From: Paramacrobiotus metropolitanus
Taxonomy: Eukaryota; Tardigrada; Eutardigrada; Parachela; Macrobiotidae
Length of the DNA stretch: 64,000 nt
NCBI RefSeq assembly: GCF_019649055.1
Contig: NW_026570233.1
Span: 992,001-1,056,000 of the forward strand
Direction: 5' to 3'
Position 1 is the stretch's first letter. Every line of letters starts with the position of its first letter. Positions 31,875-46,200 of the stretch are shown one piece after another. Made by a program: the position numbers and the translations under genes. The notes beneath the pieces were generated by a model that worked only from the letters and a program-made list of their open reading frames with translations, did not search any database and was not told the origin of the DNA.

Positions 31875-32110
31875 TAAGGGAGCATCCATAAATTACGTAC
31901 GCAGAAAACCACGGTTTTTTCACCCCTCCCTCCCCCTTCGTAGCGGTCCGTCACGTTTGCTTGACCCCTCCCCCCTGGTTCGCTCCATCGTAATACATGG
32001 AGATGACCACCCCCTCCCCCCGGGTTCGTCGGGGTCGTCACAGCTTGTCACGTTTTTTGGACCCGTCCCTCCCTGGTTCGCTGCGTACGTAATTTATGGA
32101 TCCCCCCTAA
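31875..32110. mobile_element. MITE, PIF/Harbinger-like, TAA target duplication
   Basis: The left terminus GGGAGCATCCATAAATTACG (from 31878) and the right terminus read inward, GGGGGGATCCATAAATTACG (to 32107), continue in common as TACGCAG. Flanking TAA at 31875-31877 and 32108-32110 fits the 3-bp TWA duplication of PIF/Harbinger. The 230-bp body is non-coding with three C-rich CCCCTCC blocks each next to a GTCACGTTT or GGTTCGC motif. No transposase. Confidence 0.8.
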
Positions 32111-32929
32111 TCACGGTCAGCATCAGAGTGTCTTGCCGATGTAGTGAAGTATTGGAGACGCGCCAACGTAACATATGTAAGTACTGCAGATAAGAGCTAA
32201 CATCGCGATAGCATGCCTATTCCATGCACAACGGGTTTGGCGCCGGAAGCCAGGGATTCCGAGCAACATTTCCTGTGCGATATATAAACGATTACACCCG
32301 GCAGCGCTATCGTGACGTTTGTGGAATAATGCGCAATCTCTGTTTAACGTTGTTAATTACATTTGGTCTTGTGTCTATTATTTTTTAGAATTTTCGTATT
32401 GTAATTAGTGTTACAGTGTGACACAGAATGATGATTTGAAAATCTAACAACTGGTTACTCTTAAAACACCTGCACGCATGCATTTTTTTGTATAATTTGA
32501 ATTTGTATGTGTGTCATATCGGGTTAAAAAAAAACGTTATAAAATGTTGCTAATAATTAAAGTCATTTTTTGGGATAAAAAAGTAATACTCTTGAATAAT
32601 CTACCAGCCATAAATCGCGTATAATGAATTAGTAGCTGTTAATAATTAATGATTTTGCAGTATTCAGTCAGTTTTCTGCTGTTGTGGATTTCAGTGGAGA
32701 TTCGTGCATTTCTTGCCTAATAAAAACAATGTGAGCCGACAGCTTGTATGCCACCTTTACAACGACACATGGTCATTTCCGGTGGGACATTCCTTTATTA
32801 TCTGCTTAGACAAAGCAGATGAGCAGATCCGCATTAGCCGGAATAATACAGACGCACCGTGCACACCGACCGGTACAACCTCCATCTTTTCATTCTTTTG
32901 AATTTGAATACATTTTCAGCCATAAGCGG

Positions 32930-33424
32930 AACTAAGCGGTTCGGAAGAGAGCGCAGAGAGACTGCTTGAGCCGCATTCCATCGTACACTGTACAGCTGCC
33001 GCGGCGCCACTCTGCCTGCAGCTCATTAATATCAGCAGCACGAATGAATGGAATGCAGCGGCGTACGCGTACTTGCACCGCTCGTACTCGGCAAACAAGT
33101 CACCGCACGCAGCTATAACGTCAGTGGGTGGTTGTGCGCAGCGTACGCAGGGGAAATAATCCGGTTATGCCTCGTCTCACCCCACGACCGCTTGAATTGC
33201 CATCCTTGTCATCGCCACTCCACTGTGAAGAACGGTCTCTGAACGGTAAAATAACCGCTCCATCAACACCGTTGTGCCTCGTCCTGCGTTTGTTGATTTG
33301 CCAAAATGTTTTTCTCATTCCTGTGGGTTTAGCCAGTGTGGATGAGGGATTACGTAACGCTTAATGGGTTTGCTGGGATATACAGTGTGTGTAGCGTGAG
33401 TGCCACTGAAGGAGAGAGACAGAG
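32930..33424 (+). promoter_or_regulatory. Possible promoter / non-coding first exon of the PDZ gene
   Basis: A GC-richer, TATA-less stretch ends with AGAG/GTAAGA (donor at 33425); a second donor-like CTG/GTAAGG lies near 33860. The coding exon's acceptor is at 41808. A link between these sites is inference only. Confidence 0.2.
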
Positions 33425-36400
33425 GTAAGAGAGAGATGGAATTAATTACGTTTTCCTCGTGACTGTCCGTCCGTCCGCAGCTCACCGTTTGTTGCCTGTG
33501 CTGGAATCAATTCTTAACGTGTCCAATTTCCCTGGCAAATTTGCAATAAATGTCCGGATCAATTTTCTCCCGCATTCGTGTGTGGATGTTGTCTGTCGCT
33601 CGCTGTTTGAATTAATGGCATCAGCATGTTGTTTGGTGTGTGGGTTGCGTGCCAACGGTGGACGTTTGTCGTCGTTTATCCGAGTGCACTGGTGAGGAAC
33701 GATGTTTTATGGCGTTTTGCAGGGGATGATGCATTAATTAGTTTGATTACCTCCGTGGCCGGACGTCAGGCGTGGATGGGATTGGAATTTACAGACACGT
33801 CATCCGAGTGGGATTTATTTTCGCGTTGCTGAAATTGGAGTGGGATTGGATTGCATTCCTGGTAAGGCGAGTCAGCGCTGTCGATTATCTTTAAGATTTT
33901 TTTTCAGAATTTATGGCGGGATTTTTCAGATGTACCCCTTTTATGTAAATGTTAAAATAAATTTTTTTCGTTTTTTCCTAGGAAATATTATTTTTTTAGT
34001 GTGATTAATTTTGTAAATTTTATTTCGTCCCTTTTATGCGTCCAATTTTTTTCTCGAAAATTTCTACTAAAAAAATTAATAAAAATTGCCAGTTTCAGAA
34101 AAATTGGGAAATCAGAAATCTTGCTCTTCCTCGGGTTTTTTATGGTGAAATTCACGTTTTGTGGGCATTTCCGATTGTAAGACACTGTTAGTACATAATT
34201 TATTGCAGACTCAACGACACTGTCAAATCTGCTCGGTTGAAATGTCAGTCATATATTTTTAATTCAAAATTTATTCTTTTTAAAAACGCAGAAATTTGGA
34301 TAATCGTAATCATTATACATCGTTTTGTTCTGATTAGGAAAATGAACATTTTTTCACTTGGTTTTGTCTTTTGTGTCTTTTTTTTTAAATAAAAAATCTG
34401 ACCAGCATTGATAGACTTTTCTCTTTAGATTTTTAATGTTCGCAGCAAATAATTTTATGGCAGTTTACAAATTAAGCAGTTTGAAAGTTTCATTTTTTAC
34501 GGTTTCTCCGATGTGATAAAAGCAGAATAAATGTCTTTGAATGAAATCTTGTAAGGGTTATGAATGGCGAATAGCGGCGTGTATTGATTTGTCGGATGTG
34601 GGTGGCCATTGGGGATATTTTTTGAGGGTTGAGAAATCTTTTGTAAATATGAAAAAGTGAGCCGGGGATCAATGGGGTATATGCAAACATGTCAGTAATA
34701 TGAAGCAGCTGTCAGATTGCTGGAGAGAAGCGAAGAGACCAGCGTTGCCTTTTTGACTGGCCGGTGTCGGCCAGGAAATATATCGACTCGCACAGTATTA
34801 GGTTTATTAATACCGTCAAAGCGGCCAGTTTTTTCCCCCCACAAACAACTTCAATCTCACCGAATCAGTGAGCACTTTTTGTTGCCAGTGACATTTAATT
34901 ATGATACGGGTGATTACACAGTCGTGCGTGTTCATCGGGCAAAAATAGCCACTGACGAATCTGATTGGGCTTATTAAAAATTCAGCAGGGATTGGTTTTT
35001 AAATAATTATGACGCGGAAATTTTTAGTTTGCAGTCTGCTTTTTGCATAGAAAATATATGTCAATCATTCTTAATTTTTTTAGTAACTTGCAATTATTTA
35101 AGTTGGTACTTTTGATAAAATTAATTTTCGGTTTTTAAAACTCGAAGAATATTTTTGCACTAACTTTTTATATGAATGGGAAATTAAAGACAGGGGAAAC
35201 ATCTTTTTGAAGCTCTGAAAATTGTATTACTCGCAGCAATAGTCTTCCTTTGTTTTCGTTGTTGAGGAATTATGTTTCAAGCAATTCCGTGATTTATTTT
35301 TGAATTTTCCGATACGAGAATTTGATACTGCCTGGACAGTGGAGTGTCAGCTTTCTTGTGTCTGATCAACTTTCGCTTGTGTCTGATCAGTTTTCGCAGT
35401 TGAATGCCGAATTGTTTTTGTTTTTCGTTCAGTTTGGGCTAAAAACAAAACTTTTAAAAGCGATGTGGCATGCTGTTTAACTGTTTTACGCATTGAAAAA
35501 ACAATTAGATTACGTCTGGATTTTTCTGGTTGGGTTTTATCCAGGATTTCTCAAAATTCAGCAACGTTTTTCTCGGGGCTTTGAAAGTGGATTATTTAAA
35601 TTTCCAGTGGCGTGTTGGAATGTTGATTTTGGGGTGTAATTCAAATCCGCTGATAATCCCGGTGCCCGGCAAACGCTAACGACGCTGAATGGGGGTTGGT
35701 TTATTTGGCGTTTGTATTTATGTTTGGGTTCTCAATAGATGGGCTTGTTGCCTGAGGGGGTTAAATATGCAAAACACGAGCCGTGGTGCCGGCAATATTT
35801 TAGCACGGAGCCGGGGATTGTCGACGCTGGCCTGTATGTGTGTGCACGGCGTTTTTCCATTGCGTCTAATTATTCATAACACACAACTGCTCAATGGGCA
35901 CATTTTCTTTCCGCTTCCCCAATACGAGTCTTGAACTTTGAGTAGGGGTGAGCGTACCGTCTTCGTTTCATCACAGCACCGCGTATACACAGCAACACCG
36001 CCACTTGAACAATTTTTTCTGTTTGTTCAACACAACCGTTTCCCGCTTTACGGCTTGCTGTAATTTTTACCGAGCTTTAAAGATGAAGTGGCTTTTTTAT
36101 CGAGTCTCAGAGAGATTTTTTCTTGTTAAAAACCGATTCTTTATGTGTTTTACATTTGTTTTTCTGGTAAAATTAAATGTGAAACATTTTCTTTATGAAA
36201 ATATATTTTCTCCGATTATTTTCGATTTTTACGGCATTTTTCACATTTTATTCTTATTTCTTACATATGATAAATTGTATTAAATTTCTTAATGATAATA
36301 TTTTTTTACCAATTTGTTCTCTTTTTTACCTTCATTCCCATTTTTTTCGAAAGTTTTTTTCGGATGCGCATTTTTATCCTTTTTTTTAAATCAAGTACGA

Positions 36401-38410
36401 GCATATGATATTTCTTTAAGCTTTCTTATTATTATTATCTAGCTTTATATTAAGTCGTTGCGTATTCCCAGTTTTTTGATTTTTAATGGTTCATGATTAA
36501 ATTTTTTAGTTTTAAAGTTGCGTAACAAGGATCGCTGCGTTAAAAATGTGGCGTTAAAAAATGTGCAGAATTTTTGTCTTCTCCCGGCTCCAGTTGATAC
36601 GGCGATGAAATATATTGATCGGTGCGATAATATTAATACAGTATCGATTATTTTGTCGCGATAACTCAGCGATTATTAATTTAGCAGGGAAATTATCATG
36701 ATCCGATGTTGCCTGGCCGGCGTGGATCGATAGTTTCCTTTACTTTAATAGAATGAGATTAATTTCGTCCTCGTACCGGAAATTGAAGGTACCGCCGAGA
36801 GAGGGGCGGGCCTGGACTGATGGTGAAAAAAGTGCTGCATGTAGATTATTCTTTCTCCCATCATGTCACGGGAATGGGCGAGTTGGCTCGGTTTTAATGG
36901 CAGTGTGCGCGTATACGCGCTGACGACAAAGAAGATTTATTGAAATATCAACTCGTACTGTCACAGCAATCTTCCCTTAGATGGCCTTGATAAATGCATT
37001 GTCTCGTTAATATTTCCGCTATCCGTCCATTATGGATTTTCTTTCTGCAGCGTAGAAAAGAAACGCTTTCCCACCATCCTGGTTCATGGGAATTTTAATT
37101 CAATTACATTAGAGAAAAAAGCGCGTTTTCTCGGGTTTTTTTTCTAAACCGTGATTGATGTCTTGGAAGGGAATTCTCAGCGCAATCGAATGATGCTTAG
37201 GCTAAAATTGTGTGCGCATTAGTTTAGCGTTTTTTATGTTGTATTTCATGTGAATGTTTTTGTATGTTGTACATGGTAATCCAGTGAATTTTTAAATACA
37301 ATTTTTGAACTGAATTCATTGATTTATTGATTTTATGGAATTTTTAATTTTTAATAATTTTTTTTACATTTCCAGTGATTTCGTAAATAAATGGCATTTA
37401 ATTTTCGTTTTGAAATTGTTTATGATTAAGCATATATTTGAAAATTAATAAAATATATATTACAGTACATAAAAAAGTTACACTTACGTAGTTACGTTAT
37501 AGAAATTTGGCGATTTTTGTCGTTATATTCGGAAGTCTTCGTATTTTGACTGCCATTTTTTTCAATGCTTTTTTTTCCTTTTAACTGATAATCATAAATG
37601 TTAGTGGTTTGTGTTAGTTTTTATAGCTTGGTCGGCGAAATTTACTGCCGGAGAAGTCGATATTTTCCGCAGTGTGGCGGTACTTAAATAAAAGCACGCG
37701 TTTGCCTGGATAATAAAAACAACACTCTGATGCAATCGGGACAATGCAATGTAGGCCATTTACATGGGTGCATTTTTATTGAGCGCCGCCGCGATGCACT
37801 ATGATATAGTGGCCGGCGCTTGAATGGAAGCCGTTGAAAGCGTCCTTTTCTCAGTGGATAATTTTCCGCACTTGAAGCCACATGGCTGGGTAAATGAAAG
37901 GAGGCGCTCCAGCGACCGGCCGGGCCTTTATGGGGAATTATGAATGTGTGCATCAGAGGGAAGTGGTTAGGCCAAAAAACACTGGGAGACACGGCCGTGT
38001 TGTGCGGGGCGTATCGGTTTCCGGTCGCGTTGTCAAGCGAAGCGCCGACGCGATCAATGTGCGCGCGCTGTTATCTGTACGTTTGTATTTTGTGTGTGTG
38101 GATGCGTTGCGGGGAAAGATCGAGTCCGGGACACTTGCCTGCCAAGTGGCCGTGCTGGCGCAGAGAGCTCGCTAATGGCTCTTTAGGAGGGAGGACGATC
38201 GTGCAACGGGCGCAGTCATCTGGGGAATTTTGGGGGATTTTTTTCTAATGGAAAATTAACAAGTTTTGTACTTGAATGGGACTCTTAATCGCCACAACCA
38301 TTAAGCGCCGGGAAGTGACCTCATTAAGAGTTAATTTTACGTTGAATAAGTTATGACATAAAAGCGGAAAAAATGATAGCTTATGTAACTTCTGAAAATA
38401 TTTTTTTCAG

Positions 38411-38790
38411 TGTATTTTTTTGAAATTTTCTTTAGCGGCTGTTTTTGTTCTCATTATTTTTTTATTTTCGACTTGTGGATTGCGTTTTTTGCTGCTTTTG
38501 GAGATGGTTTCAGGATTTTCAAACAAATTTTAGAATTGGTTTGATTTAATTTTACTTTGAGTCTGAGAATATTATTGTTTGTTGGCATTGGTAGATTTTG
38601 TAATAATAGATTTAACCCTTGAAAATGTGTATTTTTTGAAATTTTTTAAAGCCAAAGTGTTTTTTATTTTCGACTTGTGAACTGCGTTTTTTGCTGCTTT
38701 TTTAGGTAGTTTTAAAATTTTTGTTGAATTGGTTTAATTCAGTTTTATTTGGAGTGTGAGAGTATTGTTGCTAGCATTGGATTTTTGTGT
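38411..38790. repeat. Imperfect direct duplication, ~165-195 bp units
   Basis: 38411-38606 and 38627-38790 share, in order, TGTATTTTTTTGAAATTTT, TTTATTTTCGACTTGTG, CTGCGTTTTTTGCTGCTTTT, TTGAATTGGTTT(A/G)ATT and GTGAGA(G/A)TATT. Period about 216 bp. Confidence 0.7.
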
Positions 38791-41700
38791 TAACCTTTGT
38801 TTGTGCTGTTGAGATTGATTGTGAAGAGGTGTATCTGGTGATGCGAGAGCCGAGTGTGTGTCTGTGGCATAATGCGCCGGGTCGTTCGGCGATTGGAATT
38901 CAAACAGGTGTGAAGGATTAGCATGCACTTGATTGTCGGTATAGGAGCGTGTTTATTCGAGTAGCACAGAATAATAAGCATCGTTTTCATCCATGAATTG
39001 ACCGCTTACACAGTGCTTACCTAAATATTTGCCAGATCTATCACACGTATCGCTTGTGCTGGTTAACGCCTTGACATAGCATCCAAAGCCGTCTAATGCT
39101 AATAAAACATTGACAAAATCATTAAAATTATTTCTTATATCGTTGTGGAATACTGCACAAATTCCTTGCAAACTGGAAATGATGTCGCTCGCTTACTGCA
39201 AAAATTCGTACTTACATATTATAGTTTACTGCCTGTGCGTATAAAAGTTATATTTAATTTGCCATAATTTTTAATCCTAGCTCTTGTCAATTTTGCTTTG
39301 GTTTTGATAATATAAAGTTCCTGTGTGTGATTAATTTATATGTGTTAGTGTAAAACGCTTGTGGAATTTGTTTTGGCTTGAAATATGTTTTTTTTTCATC
39401 GTAGACATCGTGGAATACCGTAGATATTCAGTATATTCAGTGGTATTTTTTTAGATTTGGTTTTGCAATTTTTAGCAAGAAAAAACAGGTGTTCTAAATA
39501 TTTTCGTTTATTTTTTACCGTGTTGCTGCTGGTTATAGCTGCAAACGGCGTGTAGTTGGTAAATCTTTGCCCTAAATTTAGAAATGCTGCATAACCTTTC
39601 GCGTAACATTTGCAGCCTTTTTGACTGCGTCTCTATCAGTAATCTAAATTTGCGGTTATTTATGATGTTTATTTAGGGGTGGTGATGTCCGCGTGGCGCT
39701 GCATCTGGTCGTAAATTATGAATCAGTCCGCGTTGTATTTATCATTCTCACCTGAACAGCTGTCATGAATAGCATAATATCAGCGCATGTGCGTGGCTGA
39801 CATTTTTGCTCGTTTTGCTGTTGAGCAGCTCGAGAAGGTGTGAAAATGCGGCTACATGATTTGAGAGGTTTTTGTGTCAGATGCTGTAATTATTGCGTGT
39901 ATTAATTTCCGGTAGGTCTGGGTTAGATCTCTATGCAATGCCGTAGTGCGGGTCGAAATCTGTGTTATTTAAAAGGAAAATGGGTGCGATTTGGTTTTCT
40001 CAAGGCTGCAAATTTTGATGGTTTATCCAGCTAGTTTTTCCATAAACTCGATAAGTTTCATTGCATGTTGTAGTATGGTGGCTTCCTATGGTCGACATCC
40101 ATTAATAGCAAGCACAAATTCATTACTGTACAGTTCTTTACAAATTTTTTTAAATCGTACATTGTAATTAAAAACGTTGCGATGTCTGTACCGACTGTAC
40201 TTAAGGCAATGAATGATATTCGTAGGTACAACGTAATGCAGAAGGTTTTCGTCAGAAAGCATAAAGTACTGTAGTTGGTAATTTCAAAATCTAATTTTTT
40301 GTAACAAACGCATGTAATTGTGTGCACACACTCGCTGTGATATGTGATTAAACTATTGCAATTTTTTCGGTAAATTTACGGCATCGGTATCAAATTTTCT
40401 TGGTAGGTGGTACTGTGAGATTTTTCATTTCTGTAATTATATTCTTGTATTGTTTTATGAAACCATCTTCCGTACAATGGCAGGAATACTTGCCGAACTT
40501 GTGTCAGATATTCCGGAATTGGGTAATTTGAAGAACTTAATGTTTTTCGAAAATTACAGCGATTAGCGAAAAAAACATTTCGAAATCATGAAAAATAATT
40601 TTACCGGTGCGTTGCCTGGAGAAATAGCCAGCGCTTGATCGATTGGGTATTTTTCGTTGACGAGGTGAAATTACTTCACCATTGCCGGTCGCTGGAGACC
40701 ACGTTTGCGTCGACAATTTTATGGCCAAGTCAGCGAAAATAAATGCGACCCTCCGCGCGCATTTTCATTACCCGACAGTCACTTTTTCCCGTTTTTCTGC
40801 CCAGTGCAGCGATCAAACGCGTTCCCCTCTCACTGGCAAACGCTCGCGCGGCGCACTCTGTCAGGGAAAAAAACCGTGCCCTTGTGAAAAACAATTGCCA
40901 GCGACAGTTGGTGTAAAAGCGTGCATTTGGGCGTGAAGCGCGCCGTCTGCAAGTAAATGGTCAATTGTCGGCGACAAAAATCATCAACAACAGTAGTGTG
41001 ACGTGTGATGATATATACATGTCCCTGAAAATGATGCATTTCCGCTGGTAATGATTACCGGGAAATATGATATGCATATTGGATTACGTCTCGTCGGCTG
41101 GATCATTGCGGCACTACCAGCCGAAATAATGCGCGGCATTTAATGATATTCTTACCCAAAAAAATGCCCTTATCATCAACTGGTGCAGTGATTCGTGGAT
41201 GGCGATTTCTGCCAGGTTTTACGCTTGGCGGGATTTTTATGAATTTTTTTTTGTGGGAGACATTTGCACATTTTAGTCTCTGTACATTTGAATTTTGTTT
41301 TCTGGTTTGCGATACCTTTTATTACTCTGTGCTTTTCTATCGGAAAAAAATTTGAAAAGATCTTTAATGTGTGCAAACTTACAGACACTAGAGTAGAATT
41401 AGTTTCAACGACTTCAGTGTTAAAATGAAAGTCACTTGGGCGACAGTGAAGCCGTTAGTCTACAGTAGTCCACTTTTTATATGTTTTAATCCATATTTAT
41501 GTTTAGTGGTGTAATTAAGCTGATGAAAAAAACACAGGAAATATTTTCTGTGCCGGTTCTCCCTAAAGTGAACGTACAGAAAACTTTGTTGAAACTTGCA
41601 TTTAATAAATTTGCAATAATTATTATCACCTTTCTTTCCCTAATGAAGTAATTTATAATTAATTCTTCGTGTTTGACATGTGAATTGTGAATAACTGATA

Positions 41701-41865
41701 GAAATTAGGCTTAGGTTTTGCAGTATACATGCGTGCAAAATGGATATGAAATATCACGGCACAGATTTTAAAACAATTCTCATCTGATCTGACGTTGATT
41801 ATTTTCAGGTTAAATTCTACTGATCGTATTCAAGTGTTGCCAGCGGCCATCCTACCAACGCGGGA

Positions 41866-43210
41866 ATGATGTCGACCGTGCAAGGTGATTTCTACACGGT
41901 CAATTTTAGCTACTTCTTTTATCATCGCAGCATTATGCTGTGTAGATGCTCGACGGGCGTTGGTGATTCTGGAGAACATCCAGAAGAAGCTGCGCGCCTC
42001 CAACCGCCTGCAGGTGGACGGCGAGCTGAATAAGCTGATCGGGGTGCTGGAGAGCCCGGTGTTCCGGGGACTGCTGCAGCTGCAGGACAGCATCACGCAG
42101 ATCAACCACCGGAATGGTCTGCACGAGGACAGCGTCGGCGTGGATGAGGTCGGCAATGTGACCGTCAAACCGCCGCTGATGCACACCACCGACACGTTCG
42201 AACGGGAACTGGTCAGTGGAGGCATTTATACAGTGATTTATTCTGCATGTAATCGTTTTGCGAAGATTTTCTAGGAGTGCTAAGAAATTTATCTAATTTT
42301 CCTACAAATGATCAATATTAACAAAATACTGCAGATAAATTTGGATTTTTTCTTGGAGAGTCGAAGGTACTCACAGAGCATGTTCCTCAAAATAGCTAAT
42401 CTTTCAGAAAATTTACCGGCGAAATTGCGTTCGAAAGGAAAAAAAGAATAATCTTTTCAATCATATAAAATTTCAAAATTCTGATTTCAGTGTGATATGC
42501 GGATTGAAATCCACAGCAGTGTGATAACGTAGTGTGGAGGGTGATACGTACTCTTCAGTTGGTGATTTATATTCTTTAGCACGTTAGAGTTTAGACGCAT
42601 TACGGTTAAGACAACATTTAAAAATAATTCTCTACGGTAGATTTTTAGTTTGGTGGTATGCTAGGGATGGGCCGTGCAATATCTTAGGGTGATTTTTTTA
42701 ATTTCGCTGCATTGTGATTTTTGATTTTATTGATTTTCGCGTTCGATTTTATTATGAATTTTTGTAAATTTTTGTTAGCAGCTGAGCACACGGTTTGTAG
42801 AAAACTTTGATGCTAGTGTGATGCGCCCATTAAACATCTAGTGTAATGTGATATCGTAGTGTGTGGGATGTTTCACGCGGAAACTGCATTTTGTATTCGG
42901 TGTGGTCTCGTCATTATCATTTAACATTCTCTGGCAGTTGCATAAGGAAGATATCTAAAACTTTTTTTAGCTTTTCCAGAAATTAAATCTGGTGGTTTAG
43001 AACTAGATACGTCCCGTATAAATGGTTTAATAAACTATTGGGTGCTAAGTTATTGTACATTGCAGTATTTATTGATGAATGATGTTCTTTTTTCTCATTA
43101 ATCAGGTATGGACTCCTCCACCGCATCAGCAGTCCTTCCGCGTGGAGAACGGCGACCGCTTCCCGGAACTCAGCAGTCTGACCTGTGTGCGCCAGAATCC
43201 CCAATTACTG
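41866..43210 (+). CDS. PDZ gene exons 1-3: start and L27 domain
   Basis: Exon 1 (19 nt) encodes MMSTVQ. A 46-bp intron leads to exon 2, which carries the whole L27 helix bundle: [44 protein letters not shown]. Exon 3 ([20 protein letters not shown]) is a linker to PDZ1. L27 domains of this family pair with L27N of PALS1. Confidence 0.9.
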
Positions 43211-46200
43211 GTACGTTGTGATTACCGCTGGTCTAATGAGGATCAGGCCGGCATGATAACGGTAATAATTCACTTGACTCGGGTGTATCAAATCCCCGTC
43301 GCCGTTTGACACATCCACGCAGCGGATAGATATTATGGAGACGGAGCGAATTAGCCTAATCACATCCCCATCCTCTCCCACGCAGTTTAGTTTAATGAGA
43401 CTAAGCAGCACCGATGAATAGCGCCCGTCTTCCGCTTGATGTTTATCGGTATGCACGTATTTGTCAGTGTTCGTACCTCGCTACACCGGCGATCGATGGA
43501 AGCGGGCGTCTCGGTGCTTATGAAGGAGATCCGGTGTGTATCGTTTTGTTGATTTGTCAGAGTGTGTTCGTTTATTCAATCGGCATCACAACAAAAGCTC
43601 CAGCGCATTGCATGACCTTTTGCATTGAGTGCAGATCCACGGGAGACGTCGCTGCGAGGCACATCGCACACCGTCGCGCTGCCTTCTCGTGATACGATTC
43701 ACAAGGATCCTGCTCGCGCGCTCACACACGGACCCTTTCTGAATGATTGAAAAAGTCCGGTTTCCGTCTGTGTTAAATGCAGGATTAAGAGGAACTGTTT
43801 TCGGCTGTTGCGGTTCCGTGTTTAAATGACACAGAAATAATTCAGGGGATTTTAGGAAAATATTATGATCGGTTGTGGCGACATTTTGGTGATGTAGTCA
43901 AGCAGATCGGCAGTTCTTTTGTTGTGCCTGCGTGTATCGCGGAGTTAACGGTATTGATGCGGGGCCAAAGCAGATTGAGCGTGGATTGCGGCTGGAGAGT
44001 TGTTTGTGATTAATGAAGTGTTTTTTTCCCGATTGATTCCGCGGGTACCCCATTGATAGTCGTTTATGTGTGAAAACGCAGTGCCTGGCTGTTCCGTTTT
44101 CGCCGGCGATTATCGGCGACAGACTCTGCAGCGTGTAAATGTGGTTGCTGTTGTGGATGCAGCGCGTGTTAGGGAAACAGCCGATTATCCGGATGTGTGT
44201 CGTTAACGGGGTGTTTCGCGTTAAAAAACAGAAATAATGCCGAAAAAGATCCGGCATTTATGTGAGATTGTGGAGGAATGCGGACTGAGCTGGAGTGTGT
44301 ATTTTCAGCATGTCTTGGAGGAGTACTTTCGTGATGCGAAACGGCACGGGCAGGATATTGTCGTGGCACGCCTGGAGAAGCGGGAGGGCCGCAGTCTGGG
44401 CTTCTCCGTGGCCGGGATGCGGGTGGAGGGTGGCGAGTACGGGATCTTCGTGCAGGATATCCAACCGGAGAGTCCTGCTGCTCTGTAAGTGCTGTGGAAA
44501 GATTTACGTCGTGTTCGATTAGCACGCGGGATTTCTCGCTTATTTCACCGGAAATTTCGTCTAGTTATCCTGCATACTTACAGTAACAACCGTAGAAGTT
44601 TGGCTGGGTTGTCATTGCAAGGTTCTCCAGCTGTAGTGTAGTGGTATTGCATGTAATAGTCTAGTTCGTCTGACTAGCAACTCTAAGCTTAATCGAACCA
44701 AGATAAAGAGATAAGCATTCTGTCGTTTCCACGCTAATTTTTTTAATCGATTTGGGTGTACCGTGTTAATATTTAGGTTATTTAATTTATTTGGTGAGTT
44801 ACGGTATAATACAATGTATACTGTAGATACAACACGTTCAAACGTAACGATTTCTTGCTTTTAAATGTAATTATTATCCGGTAAAAAATATTCCTGGGAG
44901 ACGCATTTAGGTTGGAACATTATGATATCGCCAAATTAAATTAAACGATGTGTGTTCTCCGTCGTGAAAGTGTACTTTAGCGCCGGCATCCGGCTGCAGC
45001 GTTTACGGTATAAATATTTCATGATTATTTTGTTGTCGACACCGCATACAGCCTCCGCGTCAACAATGACTGTTTGGCGTGCTGAACGTCTCCATAGCCA
45101 ATGAAGTTAGCAAAACAATATGATCTGCATCGATCCATTTATCGGGCTTTTGTATTCCCGCCATCGATTAAATGAAGACTGACTCTGACCTTTTTGCAAT
45201 CGATTACCACTGTGCACATCTGCAGAGCGCACGAACGGGGTTTAAAGCCCATTAGATACCGAAAATGTCTGTTGTTTTTTTGCGTCCCAGTGGAAAGTAA
45301 TCCGCAAGCTGATTACAGACCGAAATGTGTTGATGCGATTCGAGGAATGTTCTCTGTAAGAGCGAGATATGGAGAGGGAGAAAGGGATGAAAAAGAGTGC
45401 GCGGGAGGCTGGCCGGGACTGCTTCCGTTTTGCTGCGCGTAATTTCCTTAATTTCCATCTACTTAAGGATGCCGGGTGCGAAGAGAAAGTGCAGGGAACG
45501 CTGGTTGTGTATGGATTATAGTGGAAGGCAGCCAACCGACCGCTGCATGGCCGGAAGGGAGAAAAAGGGGATTGGGCGCACTGGGAGCGCTTTGTCCGGC
45601 CCCGCACCGCCGAATGTCGGCTAAATGCTAATCAGTTGGACCAACAGCGCGTCCCGACTCCCACTTAACGCGTTGTGCCGATGTTTGCGCCGGGATTGCT
45701 GTGTAACCTTTTTTCTCCGATTTCCCGCCGCTTCCCTATCTTCTTTATGCAAATTTTTCGATTAATTTACGCTGGGGTTTGTTTAATTCCCCCCTGTTCT
45801 TGTGTACTTCCGGTTGGCTTCGTTCGTCGCATTTTTAAAATTTTTTTTGACGTGGTTGTATAAATAAAAAATTTTAAAGGTATCAATCGTAAGGCTACTC
45901 GTTGAAACGTGATTTTTGGTTTTATTTTTCTTAAACATTTTATTAAGCTTATTATTTGATAATTATTTTCTGCTGTTTCTGTGACGTTTGATCTGTGCTT
46001 TTTTCGTATTAGTTTTCATTTTCTGCCTGTTTCCTTGTCGCATATTTTTTAAGGGCTGAAGGTCACTCGGTGCGGTACGCGCTTGCTTAGTGCACTTATC
46101 CCAATGGGATAGCCGTTTTTCTTACTGTAACCTTTTAAAATCGAACAAAAAATTGAACTTCAAAAGCTGTTACACCCACTTAATGCAGAGAAAGGCTTTT

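Larger units (their letters stand above)
32111..41808. other. Long non-coding region before the PDZ gene
   Basis: 9.7 kb of AT-rich sequence, locally GC-richer at about 32930-33420, 36720-36900 and 37680-38200. No coding exon with family likeness. It probably contains the promoter and long leader introns of the PATJ/MPDZ-like gene, and includes the imperfect duplication at 38411-38790. Confidence 0.45.

Noticed and set aside
41885-42274. Signal-peptide-like start ([19 protein letters not shown]) before the L27 domain
   Set aside because: This hydrophobic run is the 46-bp intron read through in frame; a GTGATT donor and CGCAG acceptor give a cytosolic N terminus, as expected for this family.
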